In this document: piece by piece, positions 56,815 through 64,000 of the stretch
How positions within the stretch are numbered: position 1 is the stretch's first letter
Layout: every line of letters starts with the position of its first letter
From: Oxalobacteraceae sp. CFBP 13730
GTDB taxonomy: Bacteria; Pseudomonadota; Gammaproteobacteria; Burkholderiales; Burkholderiaceae_D
NCBI GenBank assembly: GCA_014841835.1
Contig: JACYUQ010000001.1
Coordinates: 682,001 to 746,000 of the forward strand
Length of the DNA: 64,000 nucleotides
Direction of reading: 5' to 3'
Notes under the pieces: model-generated
Told to the model about the DNA's origin: nothing
Seen by the model: the letters and a program-made list of their open reading frames with translations, nothing else
Databases searched by the model: none
Made by a program: the position numbers and the translations under genes

Positions 56815-57527
56815 ATATCCGCAACAACCCGCAACTGTGCGACAAGCTGGCGGCCGAATATGTCCTCGGCACGCTCAGGGGTGGCGCGCGCCGGCGCTTC
56901 GAACGCTATCTGCGCGACGACGCGACCCTGCAGCGCCTGACCGCCGAATGGCAGGAGCGCCTGATGCCGATGGCTGAATTCACGGGTGCGCAGACACCCG
57001 GCGCCCAGGTGTGGCGCGCGATCGAGCGCCGCCTGCGCCTGGGGCAAGCGCAACCACGTGCGCACGCGGCCTGGCAGTTCTGGCGTACCGAGTCGCTGAC
57101 GTTCTGGCGTTCGCTGAGCCTGGCGTCGCTGGCCGCGACGCTGCTGATGGTGGGCGTGCTGCGTTCGACGCTGGTCGAGGCGCCGCAGATCGACCTTGTC
57201 GCCACGCTGATCGATGACAAGGCACGCACGGCGCTGCTGCTGACCGCCGACAGCGAGCGCCGCGTGTTCACGGCGCGGCTGGTCGAGAATGCGCCGGTTG
57301 CGGCCGACAAGTCGCTGCAATTGTGGGCGGTTCCCAAGGATGGTGCGCCCCGTTCGCTTGGCGTGATTCCGGCGCAAGGCGCCATCGAGCTGCCCCTGAC
57401 CGGCAGCGCAATTGGCGACGACATCGCCACGCTGGCGGTGTCGCTCGAACCGCGCGGCGGCTCGCCGGGCGCCGGCGGACCGACCGGGCCGATTCTTTAC
57501 AAGGGTAACTGGGTACGGATGCTGTAG
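56811..57527 (+). CDS. RskA-type anti-sigma factor, second copy
   Basis: 238 residues overlapping the sigma stop as ATGA. Cytosolic part (NPQLCDKLAAEYVLGTLRGGARRRFERYL), one membrane helix (about 103-122, LASLAATLLMVGVLR) and a periplasmic RskA domain (LQLWAVPKDGAPRSLGVIPAQG ... LEPRGGSPGAGGPTGPIL). The end block matches that of the copy at 5936, so the two pairs are paralogous. Sets the activity of the neighbouring sigma factor. Confidence 0.9.
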   Translation: MNIRNNPQLCDKLAAEYVLGTLRGGARRRFERYLRDDATLQRLTAEWQERLMPMAEFTGAQTPGAQVWRAIERRLRLGQAQPRAHAAWQFWRTESLTFWRSLSLASLAATLLMVGVLRSTLVEAPQIDLVATLIDDKARTALLLTADSERRVFTARLVENAPVAADKSLQLWAVPKDGAPRSLGVIPAQGAIELPLTGSAIGDDIATLAVSLEPRGGSPGAGGPTGPILYKGNWVRML

Positions 57528-57540
57528 TTCGGGCCATGTG

Positions 57541-57560
57541 CCGGGTTCGGCCCGACCCGG
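57541..57560. terminator. hairpin between convergent genes
   Basis: CCGGGT and ACCCGG flank an 8-nt loop directly before the SMP-30 stop. No T run; could act on both strands. Confidence 0.35.
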
Positions 57561-58439
57561 TCAGGCATGCAGGAAGCGCGCCTCGGGCAGACCACGCACA
57601 TCCAGCGCCTGTGCGAACACTGCTCCCGATGACAGCGCAGCGGCGCGTTCGCTGTCCGTCATGCCCACGTGGGCGCTGGTCACGAACAGCGTCGCAAGAT
57701 CAGGGCCGCCGAACGCCGGGCAGCTTGGTTGCGGCGCAGCGAGCGGCACGGTGCGATCGAGCCGGCCATCGGGCGCGAAACGCGCGACGATGCCGGCGCC
57801 CCAGCGCGCGCTCCACAGGTAGCCATCGGCATCGATCGTGGCGCCATCCGGCTCGCCTTTCACGGCATCGGCTGCGACGAACGTGTGCACCCGCCCTACT
57901 TCGGCACTGCACGGGTTGTAGTCGGCGTACAGGATCGCCTTCTGGGCCGAGTCGGCGAAATACATGCGGCGCCCGTCCGGACTGAAACAGATGCTGTTGG
58001 CGATCGCGGCATTGGGCAATGGCAAGCGCTCGAGCGACAGGTCAAGGTTCAGGCGATAGAAACCGCCCAGCGCATGCTTCGGATCTTCGGCCTGGTTGAA
58101 CATGCCGAACACGAAGCGGCCCTGACGGTCGCAGCGGCCGTCGTTCAGGCGCGTGGACGGGATCCCGGCTTCGACGTCGCAGATCCTCGTGATTTTGCCA
58201 CTCGAGAAGGTAAAGAACGCGAGGCCCGACGCCAACCCCAGCAGCAGGCGGTCATCGCTCCCGGTCAGCGCGAAGCAGCACAGGCGTTCGGGCATCGGCC
58301 AGCTGATCGTGCGGCCGGTGGCCGGCGTGTACGACCACAGGACGGCAGCGGGAATGTCGGTCCACAGCAGCCGGCCGGTTCGCTCGCACCACAGCACGCA
58401 TTCGCCCAGCTCGTGCAGCGTGTCGGTCAGCACCTGCAT
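57561..58439 (-). CDS. SMP-30/gluconolactonase family protein
   Basis: 292 residues from ATG 58439, which overlaps the galM stop as TGATG. Six-bladed propeller with the family's landmarks LGECVLWCERTGRLLWTDI, STRLNDGRCDRQGRFVFGMF, NSICFSPDGRRMYFADS and KGEPDGATIDADGYLWSARWGAG, including the acidic metal residue set (E15, N/D near 100 and 150, D near 198). Aldonolactonases of this type open sugar lactones. Coupling to galM suggests a sugar acid route. Confidence 0.9.
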   Translation of the reverse strand: MQVLTDTLHELGECVLWCERTGRLLWTDIPAAVLWSYTPATGRTISWPMPERLCCFALTGSDDRLLLGLASGLAFFTFSSGKITRICDVEAGIPSTRLNDGRCDRQGRFVFGMFNQAEDPKHALGGFYRLNLDLSLERLPLPNAAIANSICFSPDGRRMYFADSAQKAILYADYNPCSAEVGRVHTFVAADAVKGEPDGATIDADGYLWSARWGAGIVARFAPDGRLDRTVPLAAPQPSCPAFGGPDLATLFVTSAHVGMTDSERAAALSSGAVFAQALDVRGLPEARFLHA

Positions 58440-59554
58440 CACGCCGCCTCGGTCAGAAAGCGAAAGCGCGATTCGGTGGCGTAGACCTCGCCCGGGCGCA
58501 GGATCACGTTCGGGAACTGCGGCTGGTTCGGCGAATCGGGAAAGTGCTGCGGCTCCAGGCACAAGCCGCTGCGATGCGCGTAGCTACGGCCCTTGCCGCT
58601 CAGCGAACCATCGAGGAAGTTCCCGCTGTAGAACTGCACGCCGGGTTCCTGCGTCCACAGTTCCAGCACCCGCCCGGAGACGGGTTCGCTCACGCGCGCA
58701 GCCCGTGTCAACGCGCCGCCCTCAGCTTTATTCAGGACAAAATTATGGTCGTAGCCGCTGCCGTGGCGCAGTTGTTCGTCGAGCTGATCGAGCCGCTTGC
58801 CGATGGGCCGCGGCTGGCGGAAATCGAACGGTGTACCGATGACCGGCACCAGCTCGCCCGTTGGAATCGATTCGCTGTCGATCGCCACGAAGCGGTCGGC
58901 ATCGATGGTCAGGCAGTGCGCCAGGATGTCGCCCCTGCCGGCCAGGTTGAAGTAGCTGTGCTGCGTCAGGTTGACCGGCGTGGCCTTGTCGGTCACGGCG
59001 TGGAAGCGCACCACCAGTTCATTGGCATCCGTGAGTGTATAGACCACGGTGACATCGAGGTCGCCCGGATAGCCCATCTCGCCGTCGACGCTGCGGTAGA
59101 CCAGGCGCAGGCTGTCGCCGTCGATCGTTGCCTGCCACAGGACGCGGTCGAAACCACCGGGACCGCCGTGCAGGTGGTTGTTGCCATTGTTGACGGGCAG
59201 TTGCACCTGCAGGCCGTCGAGCGTGAATTGTCCTTTGGCGATGCGGTTGCCATAGCGACCGATGAGCGCGCCGAAATACGGACTGTCGCTGCAATAGGGG
59301 CCGATCGTGTCGAAACCCAGCACCACGTCCGCCAGCCTGCCATCGCGGTCCGGTACGTGCAGTTCGGTGATGACGCCGCCGAAGTCGATAATCCTGGCCA
59401 CCATGCCACGGGCGTTGGTGAGCGTGAACTGGGTGACGGTTTCGCCCCCGGGCAATTGGCCGAATGGCGCTTGCGTGATACCGGTTTGCACGTTGGTGTG
59501 ATCCTTGATAGACAGAGGTTGGTCGACGACGCCGAGATCGTAGCATGCACGCAT
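58439..59554 (-). CDS. galM: aldose 1-epimerase (galactose mutarotase)
   Basis: 371 residues. Interconverts alpha and beta anomers of galactose and other hexoses. The catalytic histidine is in NLTQHSYFNLAG and the catalytic Glu in LCLEPQHFPDSPNQP; GALIGRYGNRIAKGQF, NNGNNHLHGGPGGFDRVLW and EPGVQFYSGN complete the family signature. Starts at ATG 59554 without a strong ribosome-binding site. It stands with the SMP-30 gene, 15 kb from galK and galT. Confidence 0.93.
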   Translation of the reverse strand: MRACYDLGVVDQPLSIKDHTNVQTGITQAPFGQLPGGETVTQFTLTNARGMVARIIDFGGVITELHVPDRDGRLADVVLGFDTIGPYCSDSPYFGALIGRYGNRIAKGQFTLDGLQVQLPVNNGNNHLHGGPGGFDRVLWQATIDGDSLRLVYRSVDGEMGYPGDLDVTVVYTLTDANELVVRFHAVTDKATPVNLTQHSYFNLAGRGDILAHCLTIDADRFVAIDSESIPTGELVPVIGTPFDFRQPRPIGKRLDQLDEQLRHGSGYDHNFVLNKAEGGALTRAARVSEPVSGRVLELWTQEPGVQFYSGNFLDGSLSGKGRSYAHRSGLCLEPQHFPDSPNQPQFPNVILRPGEVYATESRFRFLTEAA

Positions 59555-60046
59555 GACTGGCCGTGCCGACGTGATTCATGCGCGTTGATCAGGCGAACGG
59601 TCAGCTTTAATCTTTAATCGTGCGCGGACATCAGAATCCGTCATGCACTACTGCGGTGCAAAAAACAGACGACGTCCTCGATGCCCGGCTGCCGGAAACC
59701 GCTTTCACGCACCCTGCCTTCCTGCTGTACCGCCGCGCTGAAACGGCATGCGTGCACCGTTATTGCGCATTGCAACAGCCGTCAAGGCCGAAAATGTGGC
59801 GTCTCTGCAACGTCTTGAATTGATTTTCAGCAATATTTTTCGATGATCTCAGTGCACATTTGCGCCACCGGACGGGCCGCCGAAACCCGCGATTCTCCTA
59901 TGAAAAGCCGGTTGAATTGGCTTGCGGCCGGTGTCGATTCCGGCCGCCGTCGCGCCGATTTGTGTTGGGCGAACCCGGTGACAGATGTCCGTCGGGCATG
60001 TCATGATTACTAGGCTATTTCACAAACAAACACTGGAGATTCATCC
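59555..60046. other. 492-bp intergenic region, no gene seen
   Basis: Between divergent galM and porin. One open frame (about 59620-59823) translates to a biased, non-coding-looking protein. It contains the hairpin listed next and the porin ribosome-binding site (GGAG, 8 nt before the ATG). Confidence 0.6.
59924..59947. other. perfect hairpin GCGGCCGG-N8-CCGGCCGC
   Basis: An 8-bp GC-only stem about 100 nt upstream of the porin start. No T run. It could be in the porin leader or an upstream regulatory structure. Confidence 0.45.
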
Positions 60047-61069
60047 ATGAAGCACAAAATTCTTGCCATCGCCCTCGTGTCGGCACTGCCACTCGTCGCC
60101 CAAGCCCAAACCAGCGTCACCATGTACGGTATGGTCGATGCGTCGATCGGCGTTGAAAACAACGATGCGCCTGGCGAGAGCAGCCGCACCGTCGTGTCGT
60201 CGGGTACCCAATCGGCCAGCCGCATCGGCTTCCGCGGTACCGAAGACCTGGGCAATGGTCTGAAGGCACTGTTCAACATCGAAGCCGCTGTTGCCGTCGA
60301 TACCGGCGCAACCGATTCGAACATGTTCCAGCGCCGCGCTGTCGTGGGCCTGCAAGGCGCCTTCGGTACCGTGACCGTCGGTCGTGAATACGGCCCGATC
60401 GCCGCTGTTGCCGGCGCATCGGACACCCTGGGCCAGGGCTTCTACGGTTCGAACCTGGCTGCCTTCGGCACCAACCGCCTGACCCGTCGCCTGTCGAACT
60501 CGGTCAACTACCAGAGCAATGCTCTGAGCGGCTTCACCCTGCGCGCTGCCTACGGCGCCGGTGAGCGCAGCATCGATCCATCGGGCGACGTGACCGGCGT
60601 TGCGCTGGAATACGCAAACGCTGGCCTGTACATCGGCGCTGGTTACCAGAACGTCGAGCGCCTGGCGACCGGCGACGACAAAGAGTACAACGCAGGTATC
60701 GGCTACAAGTTCGGCGACTTCGAAGTGCGCGCTGGCTACATGGCTGCTGATCCGGAAACCGGCGTCCTGCCAAGCGCCAAGTACGAGCAGAAAAACGCCG
60801 GCGTGTCGTATGGCTTCGGCGCCAACCGCGTCTTCCTGAACTACCAGCAGCAAGAACTGGCAACCGGCGCAGAAGGCAAGGCAGTCACCGTTGCCTACAG
60901 CTACACCCTGTCGAAGCGCACCAACGTGTACGCTTCGTACGCAAAACTGCGTAACAACAACAACGGCGTGTTCTCGCTGACCTCGCCATCGGGCACCATC
61001 GCCCTGCCAGCGACGGCCTTCGGTTCGGACCCACAGGTCTACAACGTCGGCGTGCGTCACTCGTTCTAA
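60047..61069 (+). CDS. Gram-negative porin (betaproteobacterial trimeric type)
   Basis: 340 residues with GGAG upstream. Signal peptide MKHKILAIALVSALPLVAQA, then QTSVTMYGMVDASIGVEN, the typical first strand of betaproteobacterial porins. The barrel shows alternating strands (RIGFRGTEDLGNGLKALFNIE, RRAVVGLQGAFGTVTVGREYGPI) and ends with VYNVGVRHSF, the outer-membrane assembly Phe. Codon use is that of a highly expressed gene. Followed by a strong terminator. Confidence 0.95.
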   Translation: MKHKILAIALVSALPLVAQAQTSVTMYGMVDASIGVENNDAPGESSRTVVSSGTQSASRIGFRGTEDLGNGLKALFNIEAAVAVDTGATDSNMFQRRAVVGLQGAFGTVTVGREYGPIAAVAGASDTLGQGFYGSNLAAFGTNRLTRRLSNSVNYQSNALSGFTLRAAYGAGERSIDPSGDVTGVALEYANAGLYIGAGYQNVERLATGDDKEYNAGIGYKFGDFEVRAGYMAADPETGVLPSAKYEQKNAGVSYGFGANRVFLNYQQQELATGAEGKAVTVAYSYTLSKRTNVYASYAKLRNNNNGVFSLTSPSGTIALPATAFGSDPQVYNVGVRHSF

Positions 61070-61118
61070 GCGACGCTGTACCGTATCGGGCGCAGGTCGC
61101 CTGATACGCGCCAGACAT

Positions 61119-61152
61119 AAAAACGGCAGACCGCAGGGTCTGCCGTTTTTTT
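61119..61152 (+). terminator. intrinsic terminator of the porin gene
   Basis: AAACGGCAGACC pairs with GGTCTGCCGTTT around GCAG, followed by a T run. Confidence 0.92.
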
Positions 61153-61396
61153 ACGTCTGCGGTTTGCCGGTTGGCGCTGTCAACGTTAAATAGGGGATGC
61201 GTTGGGTGCACCGGATAGCATACCGGTTTCAGGGTGGATACGTGGCGTACGGCGTCATGCGATGACGCGATCACGGCCGAACGAGGCCATGGGCTCACGG
61301 ACTCATGGGGTCATGGAGTCATGGGGTCATGGGGTCGTTCCCGATAGCCTCAGCCTTCGCTGACGATGACGGCGCGTGCGGCATTCAGACCTCGCA
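61153..61396. other. intergenic region with an 8-bp tandem repeat
   Basis: No gene is seen between the porin terminator and the chemoreceptor terminator, apart from the short repeat listed next. Confidence 0.5.
61303..61334. repeat. tandem repeat, 4 copies of TCATGGGG
   Basis: Units begin at 61303, 61311, 61319 and 61327; the second is TCATGGAG, the rest identical. The array is followed by TCG. An 8-bp period could slip during replication. Confidence 0.85.
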
Positions 61397-61429
61397 ACAA
61401 AAAAACGGCAAGCCCTGCGGCTTGCCGTT
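61397..61429 (-). terminator. intrinsic terminator of the chemoreceptor gene
   Basis: On the minus strand AACGGCAAGCC pairs with GGCTTGCCGTT around a 4-nt loop and ends in a T7 run. It lies about 43 nt past the chemoreceptor stop. Confidence 0.9.
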
Positions 61430-61471
61430 CTTTCCATCGCCCGTCATCCGGGCATGCAGGATCGGAGCGGC

Positions 61472-63187
61472 TTAGAACGTTTCCCACTCGTCCGCAGCGA
61501 CGGGCGCCTTGGCGTGCGCCCTTACCGGCGCTGGCGTTGGCACCGGCTTTGCATGGGCAATGGCGACCTTCTTCGCTGCCGGCGCCGGTTTTGCACGCAC
61601 GACACCGACATCCGCCGGCGCCGCATCGGCCATCTGCCCGGCATCGATCCGGAACACAGCCACTGCCGCCGCCAGCATCGCCGCCTGATCCTGCATCGAG
61701 GCCGACGCCGCCGCTGCTTCTTCGACCAGCGCCGCGTTCTGCTGTGTGCCCTCGTCCATCTGCGCTACTGCCTGGTTGATCTGCTCGATGCCTGCGGTCT
61801 GCTCGACGCTGGCTGCGCTGATTTCGGTCATGATGTCGGTCACACGCCGGACGCTCTCGACAATCTCCTGCATCGTGGCGCCCGCTTGCGCTACCAGCTT
61901 GCTGCCGTCGGCAACCTTGCTGCTCGAGTCGCCGATCAGGGTCTTGATTTCCTTGGCGGCGGCCGCCGAACGCTGCGCCAGATTGCGCACTTCGCTGGCC
62001 ACGACTGCAAACCCGCGGCCCTGCTCGCCCGCACGGGCCGCTTCCACCGCCGCATTGAGCGCCAGAATATTGGTCTGGAACGCGATGCTGTCGATGACGC
62101 CGATGATGTCGCTGATCTTGCTCGACGATGCGTTGATCTGGTCCATCGTGTCGACCACCTGGTGAATCACTTCACCGCCGCGCGCGGCCACGTTCGACGC
62201 GGTCTCGGCCAGCTTGTTGGCCTGGCGCGCATTGTCGGCGTTCTGCTTGACGGTCGACGTCAGTTCTTCCATCGACGACGCGGTTTCTTCCAGCGCGCCG
62301 GCCTGCTGCTCGGTGCGGCCCGACAGATCCTGGCTGCCCGCCGCTACCTGGCTGGCGGCGACCGCAATGGTATCGGTGCCGATTCGCACGGCGCCCACAG
62401 TGCGCGCCAGGTTTTCGTTCATGGTCTTGAGCGCTTGCAGCAGGCGACCGGTTTCATCCTGCGTGGTGACGTCGATACGGCTGGTCAGGTCGCCAGCGGC
62501 GACGGTATTGGCCACTTCCAGCGCGCGGCGTACCGGCACCGTGATCGAACGGGTGATCAAGGTGGCCACGAGGGCCGCGAATGCCAGCGCCAGACCGCCC
62601 AGGGCCCAGGTTTGCCAGACGGTGCTGTCATAGGTTGCAGCGCCGTCGCGTGCCGCTTGCGCGCTCAGTGTCTTTTGCAGGGCGAGTTCTGCGCCGATGG
62701 CGTCCCGCAGCTTGGCCAGGCGCGGGCGCTGCACGTCGACCAGGTACGCCTTGGCCTGCTCATCTTCGCCCGCATTGATCAGGGTGAGCAGTTCAGTGAG
62801 GCCCGCCTGGTAGGGAATACTTGCGCTTTCCATCGTGCGCAGCAGGGCCAGCTCCTCCGGATGACCCGCCAGCAACGGTGCAATCTCGGTCAGCGTCGCC
62901 GTGATCGTCGTCCGCGCACTGGCAATGGTGTCGGCTTGCTTCTGGCGGTCGGTCGGCTCGGCGTTGAGCATCATGTTGCGCAGCGCGATGGCAATGACGT
63001 TGATCTGGCCTTCGAGGCGGTTGCTCATCTCGATCGCCGGGATCCTGTGCTCGACCAGATCCTTGGTGCCATTGTTCACGCGCAGCAGCGACGCATTGCT
63101 CATGATGATCATCGCAACGAGCATGACGCCGACGATGCCGAAGCCGAGCGACAGACGTGATGCGATATTCAGATTACCGAGTTTCAT
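61472..63187 (-). CDS. methyl-accepting chemotaxis protein with CheR tether
   Basis: 571 residues. TM1 ([21 protein letters not shown]), four-helix-bundle periplasmic domain, TM2 ([21 protein letters not shown]), HAMP and signalling hairpin ([41 protein letters not shown]). After a long Pro/Ala/Lys-rich flexible linker (about 520-565) it ends in DEWETF, matching the xWxxF pentapeptide that docks CheR and CheB. Downstream of cheW by 26 nt, so the two are cotranscribed. Confidence 0.95.
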   Translation of the reverse strand: MKLGNLNIASRLSLGFGIVGVMLVAMIIMSNASLLRVNNGTKDLVEHRIPAIEMSNRLEGQINVIAIALRNMMLNAEPTDRQKQADTIASARTTITATLTEIAPLLAGHPEELALLRTMESASIPYQAGLTELLTLINAGEDEQAKAYLVDVQRPRLAKLRDAIGAELALQKTLSAQAARDGAATYDSTVWQTWALGGLALAFAALVATLITRSITVPVRRALEVANTVAAGDLTSRIDVTTQDETGRLLQALKTMNENLARTVGAVRIGTDTIAVAASQVAAGSQDLSGRTEQQAGALEETASSMEELTSTVKQNADNARQANKLAETASNVAARGGEVIHQVVDTMDQINASSSKISDIIGVIDSIAFQTNILALNAAVEAARAGEQGRGFAVVASEVRNLAQRSAAAAKEIKTLIGDSSSKVADGSKLVAQAGATMQEIVESVRRVTDIMTEISAASVEQTAGIEQINQAVAQMDEGTQQNAALVEEAAAASASMQDQAAMLAAAVAVFRIDAGQMADAAPADVGVVRAKPAPAAKKVAIAHAKPVPTPAPVRAHAKAPVAADEWETF

Positions 63188-63213
63188 GGGAGTTCTTCTT
63201 TCTGCGGAAGTGT

Positions 63214-63684
63214 TCAGGCAGCCAGCGGCAGCGACGGTACGAGGCCAAGTTCGTCGGATTGCATCAGGGCGTCGATATCGAGCAGGATCAGCATGCGCTC
63301 GCCGACCGTGCCGAGGCCACGCAGGTAACCGGCATCGAGCGAGCCCATGGCGGGTGCCGGCCGGATCTGGTCCGCTTCGAGGGTGACGACCTCGGAGACG
63401 CTGTCGACCACCATGCCGATCACGTGCTGCCCGATGTTCAGAATGATCACGACCGTCAGGCTGTCATACGAAGGATTCGCAAAGCCGAACTTGATGCGCA
63501 TGTCGACCACCGGCACGATTCGTCCCCGCAAATTGATGACGCCCTTGAGAAAATCGTGCGCATTGGCCAGGCGCGTAGGCGCCTCGTAGCCGCGAATTTC
63601 CTGCACGTTGAGGATGCTGATGCCATATTCCTCCTTGCCGAGACGGAAAGAGAGCACTTCGTGATCGTTGCCAGTGTGTTCCAT
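63214..63684 (-). CDS. cheW: chemotaxis coupling protein CheW
   Basis: 156 residues from ATG 63684 with GGAAGG 7 nt upstream. CheW SH3-like fold: [59 protein letters not shown], followed by [20 protein letters not shown]. Links receptors to CheA. No cheA or other che genes are in the window, so this is a receptor-specific copy beside its receptor. Confidence 0.95.
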   Translation of the reverse strand: MEHTGNDHEVLSFRLGKEEYGISILNVQEIRGYEAPTRLANAHDFLKGVINLRGRIVPVVDMRIKFGFANPSYDSLTVVIILNIGQHVIGMVVDSVSEVVTLEADQIRPAPAMGSLDAGYLRGLGTVGERMLILLDIDALMQSDELGLVPSLPLAA

Positions 63685-63859
63685 GAGATTACCTTCCAAG
63701 GCCGTTAGTTTGTGTGATATTTCTTTTCGGCAATTAGAGTAAGTTCTAATGCGAACCATAACGATGCATGCACGCTAACAAAATGACAAAGACAGTGGTA
63801 TTGCAATCAATACTGGACGATGCGCACGCTTTTATTGGCACATGTGTTGGTTGGCGGTA

Positions 63860-63889
63860 TAAAAAAACGGCAAGCCGCAGCTTGCCGTT
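63860..63889 (-). terminator. intrinsic terminator of the edge chemoreceptor gene
   Basis: On the minus strand AACGGCAAGC pairs with GCTTGCCGTT around a 4-nt loop, with a T7 run after it. Its stem is nearly identical to the terminator at 61397-61429. Confidence 0.9.
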
Positions 63890-63937
63890 GTCGATGTCGA
63901 TGTCAATGCCGTTCCAGCGGCCTGACTCAACGAGAAC

Positions 63938-64000
63938 TCAGAACTCTTCCCAATCCCCGGCCGCTACCGGCGTAGCACCAGACGTCGTCTCCGGTTTGGC
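63938..64000 (-). CDS. C-terminus of another tethered chemoreceptor (5' part beyond window edge)
   Basis: A minus-strand frame reading from the right edge gives 20 residues, AKPETTSGATPVAAGDWEEF, then TGA at 63940-63938. The Pro/Thr/Ala-rich linker and a terminal DWEEF pentapeptide are the same arrangement as the end of the receptor at 61472, so this is most likely the end of a methyl-accepting chemotaxis protein with a CheR-docking tail. The rest is outside the window; a terminator for this gene follows it. Confidence 0.7.
   Translation of the reverse strand, partial: AKPETTSGATPVAAGDWEEF

Noticed and set aside
59620..59823. 67-codon frame between galM and porin
   Set aside because: No ribosome-binding site, no recognisable features.

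Overview
The window reads as one contiguous, gene-dense, high-GC chromosome segment of a Gram-negative betaproteobacterium, most likely Oxalobacteraceae and Massilia-like. That placement is inference from gene content and codon style: a stand-alone IF-1 gene, a betaproteobacterial porin, an AscD-like reductase, several chemoreceptors, SigK/RskA-type sigma/anti-sigma pairs, and a REP-like inverted repeat. I found no rRNA, tRNA, CRISPR array, transposase, integrase or phage gene.

Layout. 1-3.7 kb: 3' end of an RmlD-like reductase gene, a Kef-type cation/proton antiporter, a class III CoA-transferase. 3.7-10.5 kb: small membrane protein, a lipoprotein with two DUF4394 units, an ECF sigma/anti-sigma pair, and a two-gene unit of a KaiC-like double ATPase and a hybrid histidine kinase. 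10.9-15 kb: IF-1, then a leftward operon of a J-domain protein, three unrecognised cytosolic proteins and an MFS permease. 15.2-25.5 kb: glnS, a metallophosphoesterase lipoprotein, a CHASE-type histidine kinase, a GRDP-like protein ending in six FCASPGKPA-type repeats, an NAD-dependent epimerase, an AscD-like reductase, an MFS exporter. 25.5-32.3 kb: chemoreceptor, HPF-type ribosome factor, metal/cobalamin-binding protein, CNB-GGDEF protein, sbcB, a REP doublet, pyrF. 32.4-38.7 kb: LemA/TPM operon, a leftward operon of a tiny secreted protein, an ECF sigma factor and a membrane protein, an SDR, a structured RNA with its own terminator, a zinc-ribbon protein, a VanZ-like protein, a lipoprotein. 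38.8-43.9 kb: leftward galactose operon galT / M24-fold protein / galK / GH2. 44.3-54.7 kb: M20 dipeptidase, pirin, asparaginase, chemoreceptor, hydrolase, FAH-family protein, large hybrid kinase. 55-59.6 kb: ferritin-like protein, a second sigma/anti-sigma pair, an SMP-30/galM operon. 60-64 kb: porin, chemoreceptor with cheW, and the 3' end of a further chemoreceptor at the right edge.

How the genes work together. Signal transduction dominates: three histidine kinases, a KaiC-like ATPase, three and a part chemoreceptors, CheW, a CNB-GGDEF protein and three ECF sigma factors. Galactose use is spread over two loci: the GH2/galK/galT operon and galM coupled to an SMP-30 lactonase. The observations most worth a second look are the Cys-containing tandem repeats at 21.9-22.2 kb, the structured RNA at 36.9-37.05 kb, the J-domain operon, the M24-fold protein without metal ligands inside the galactose operon, and the secreted-peptide/sigma operon at 35 kb.
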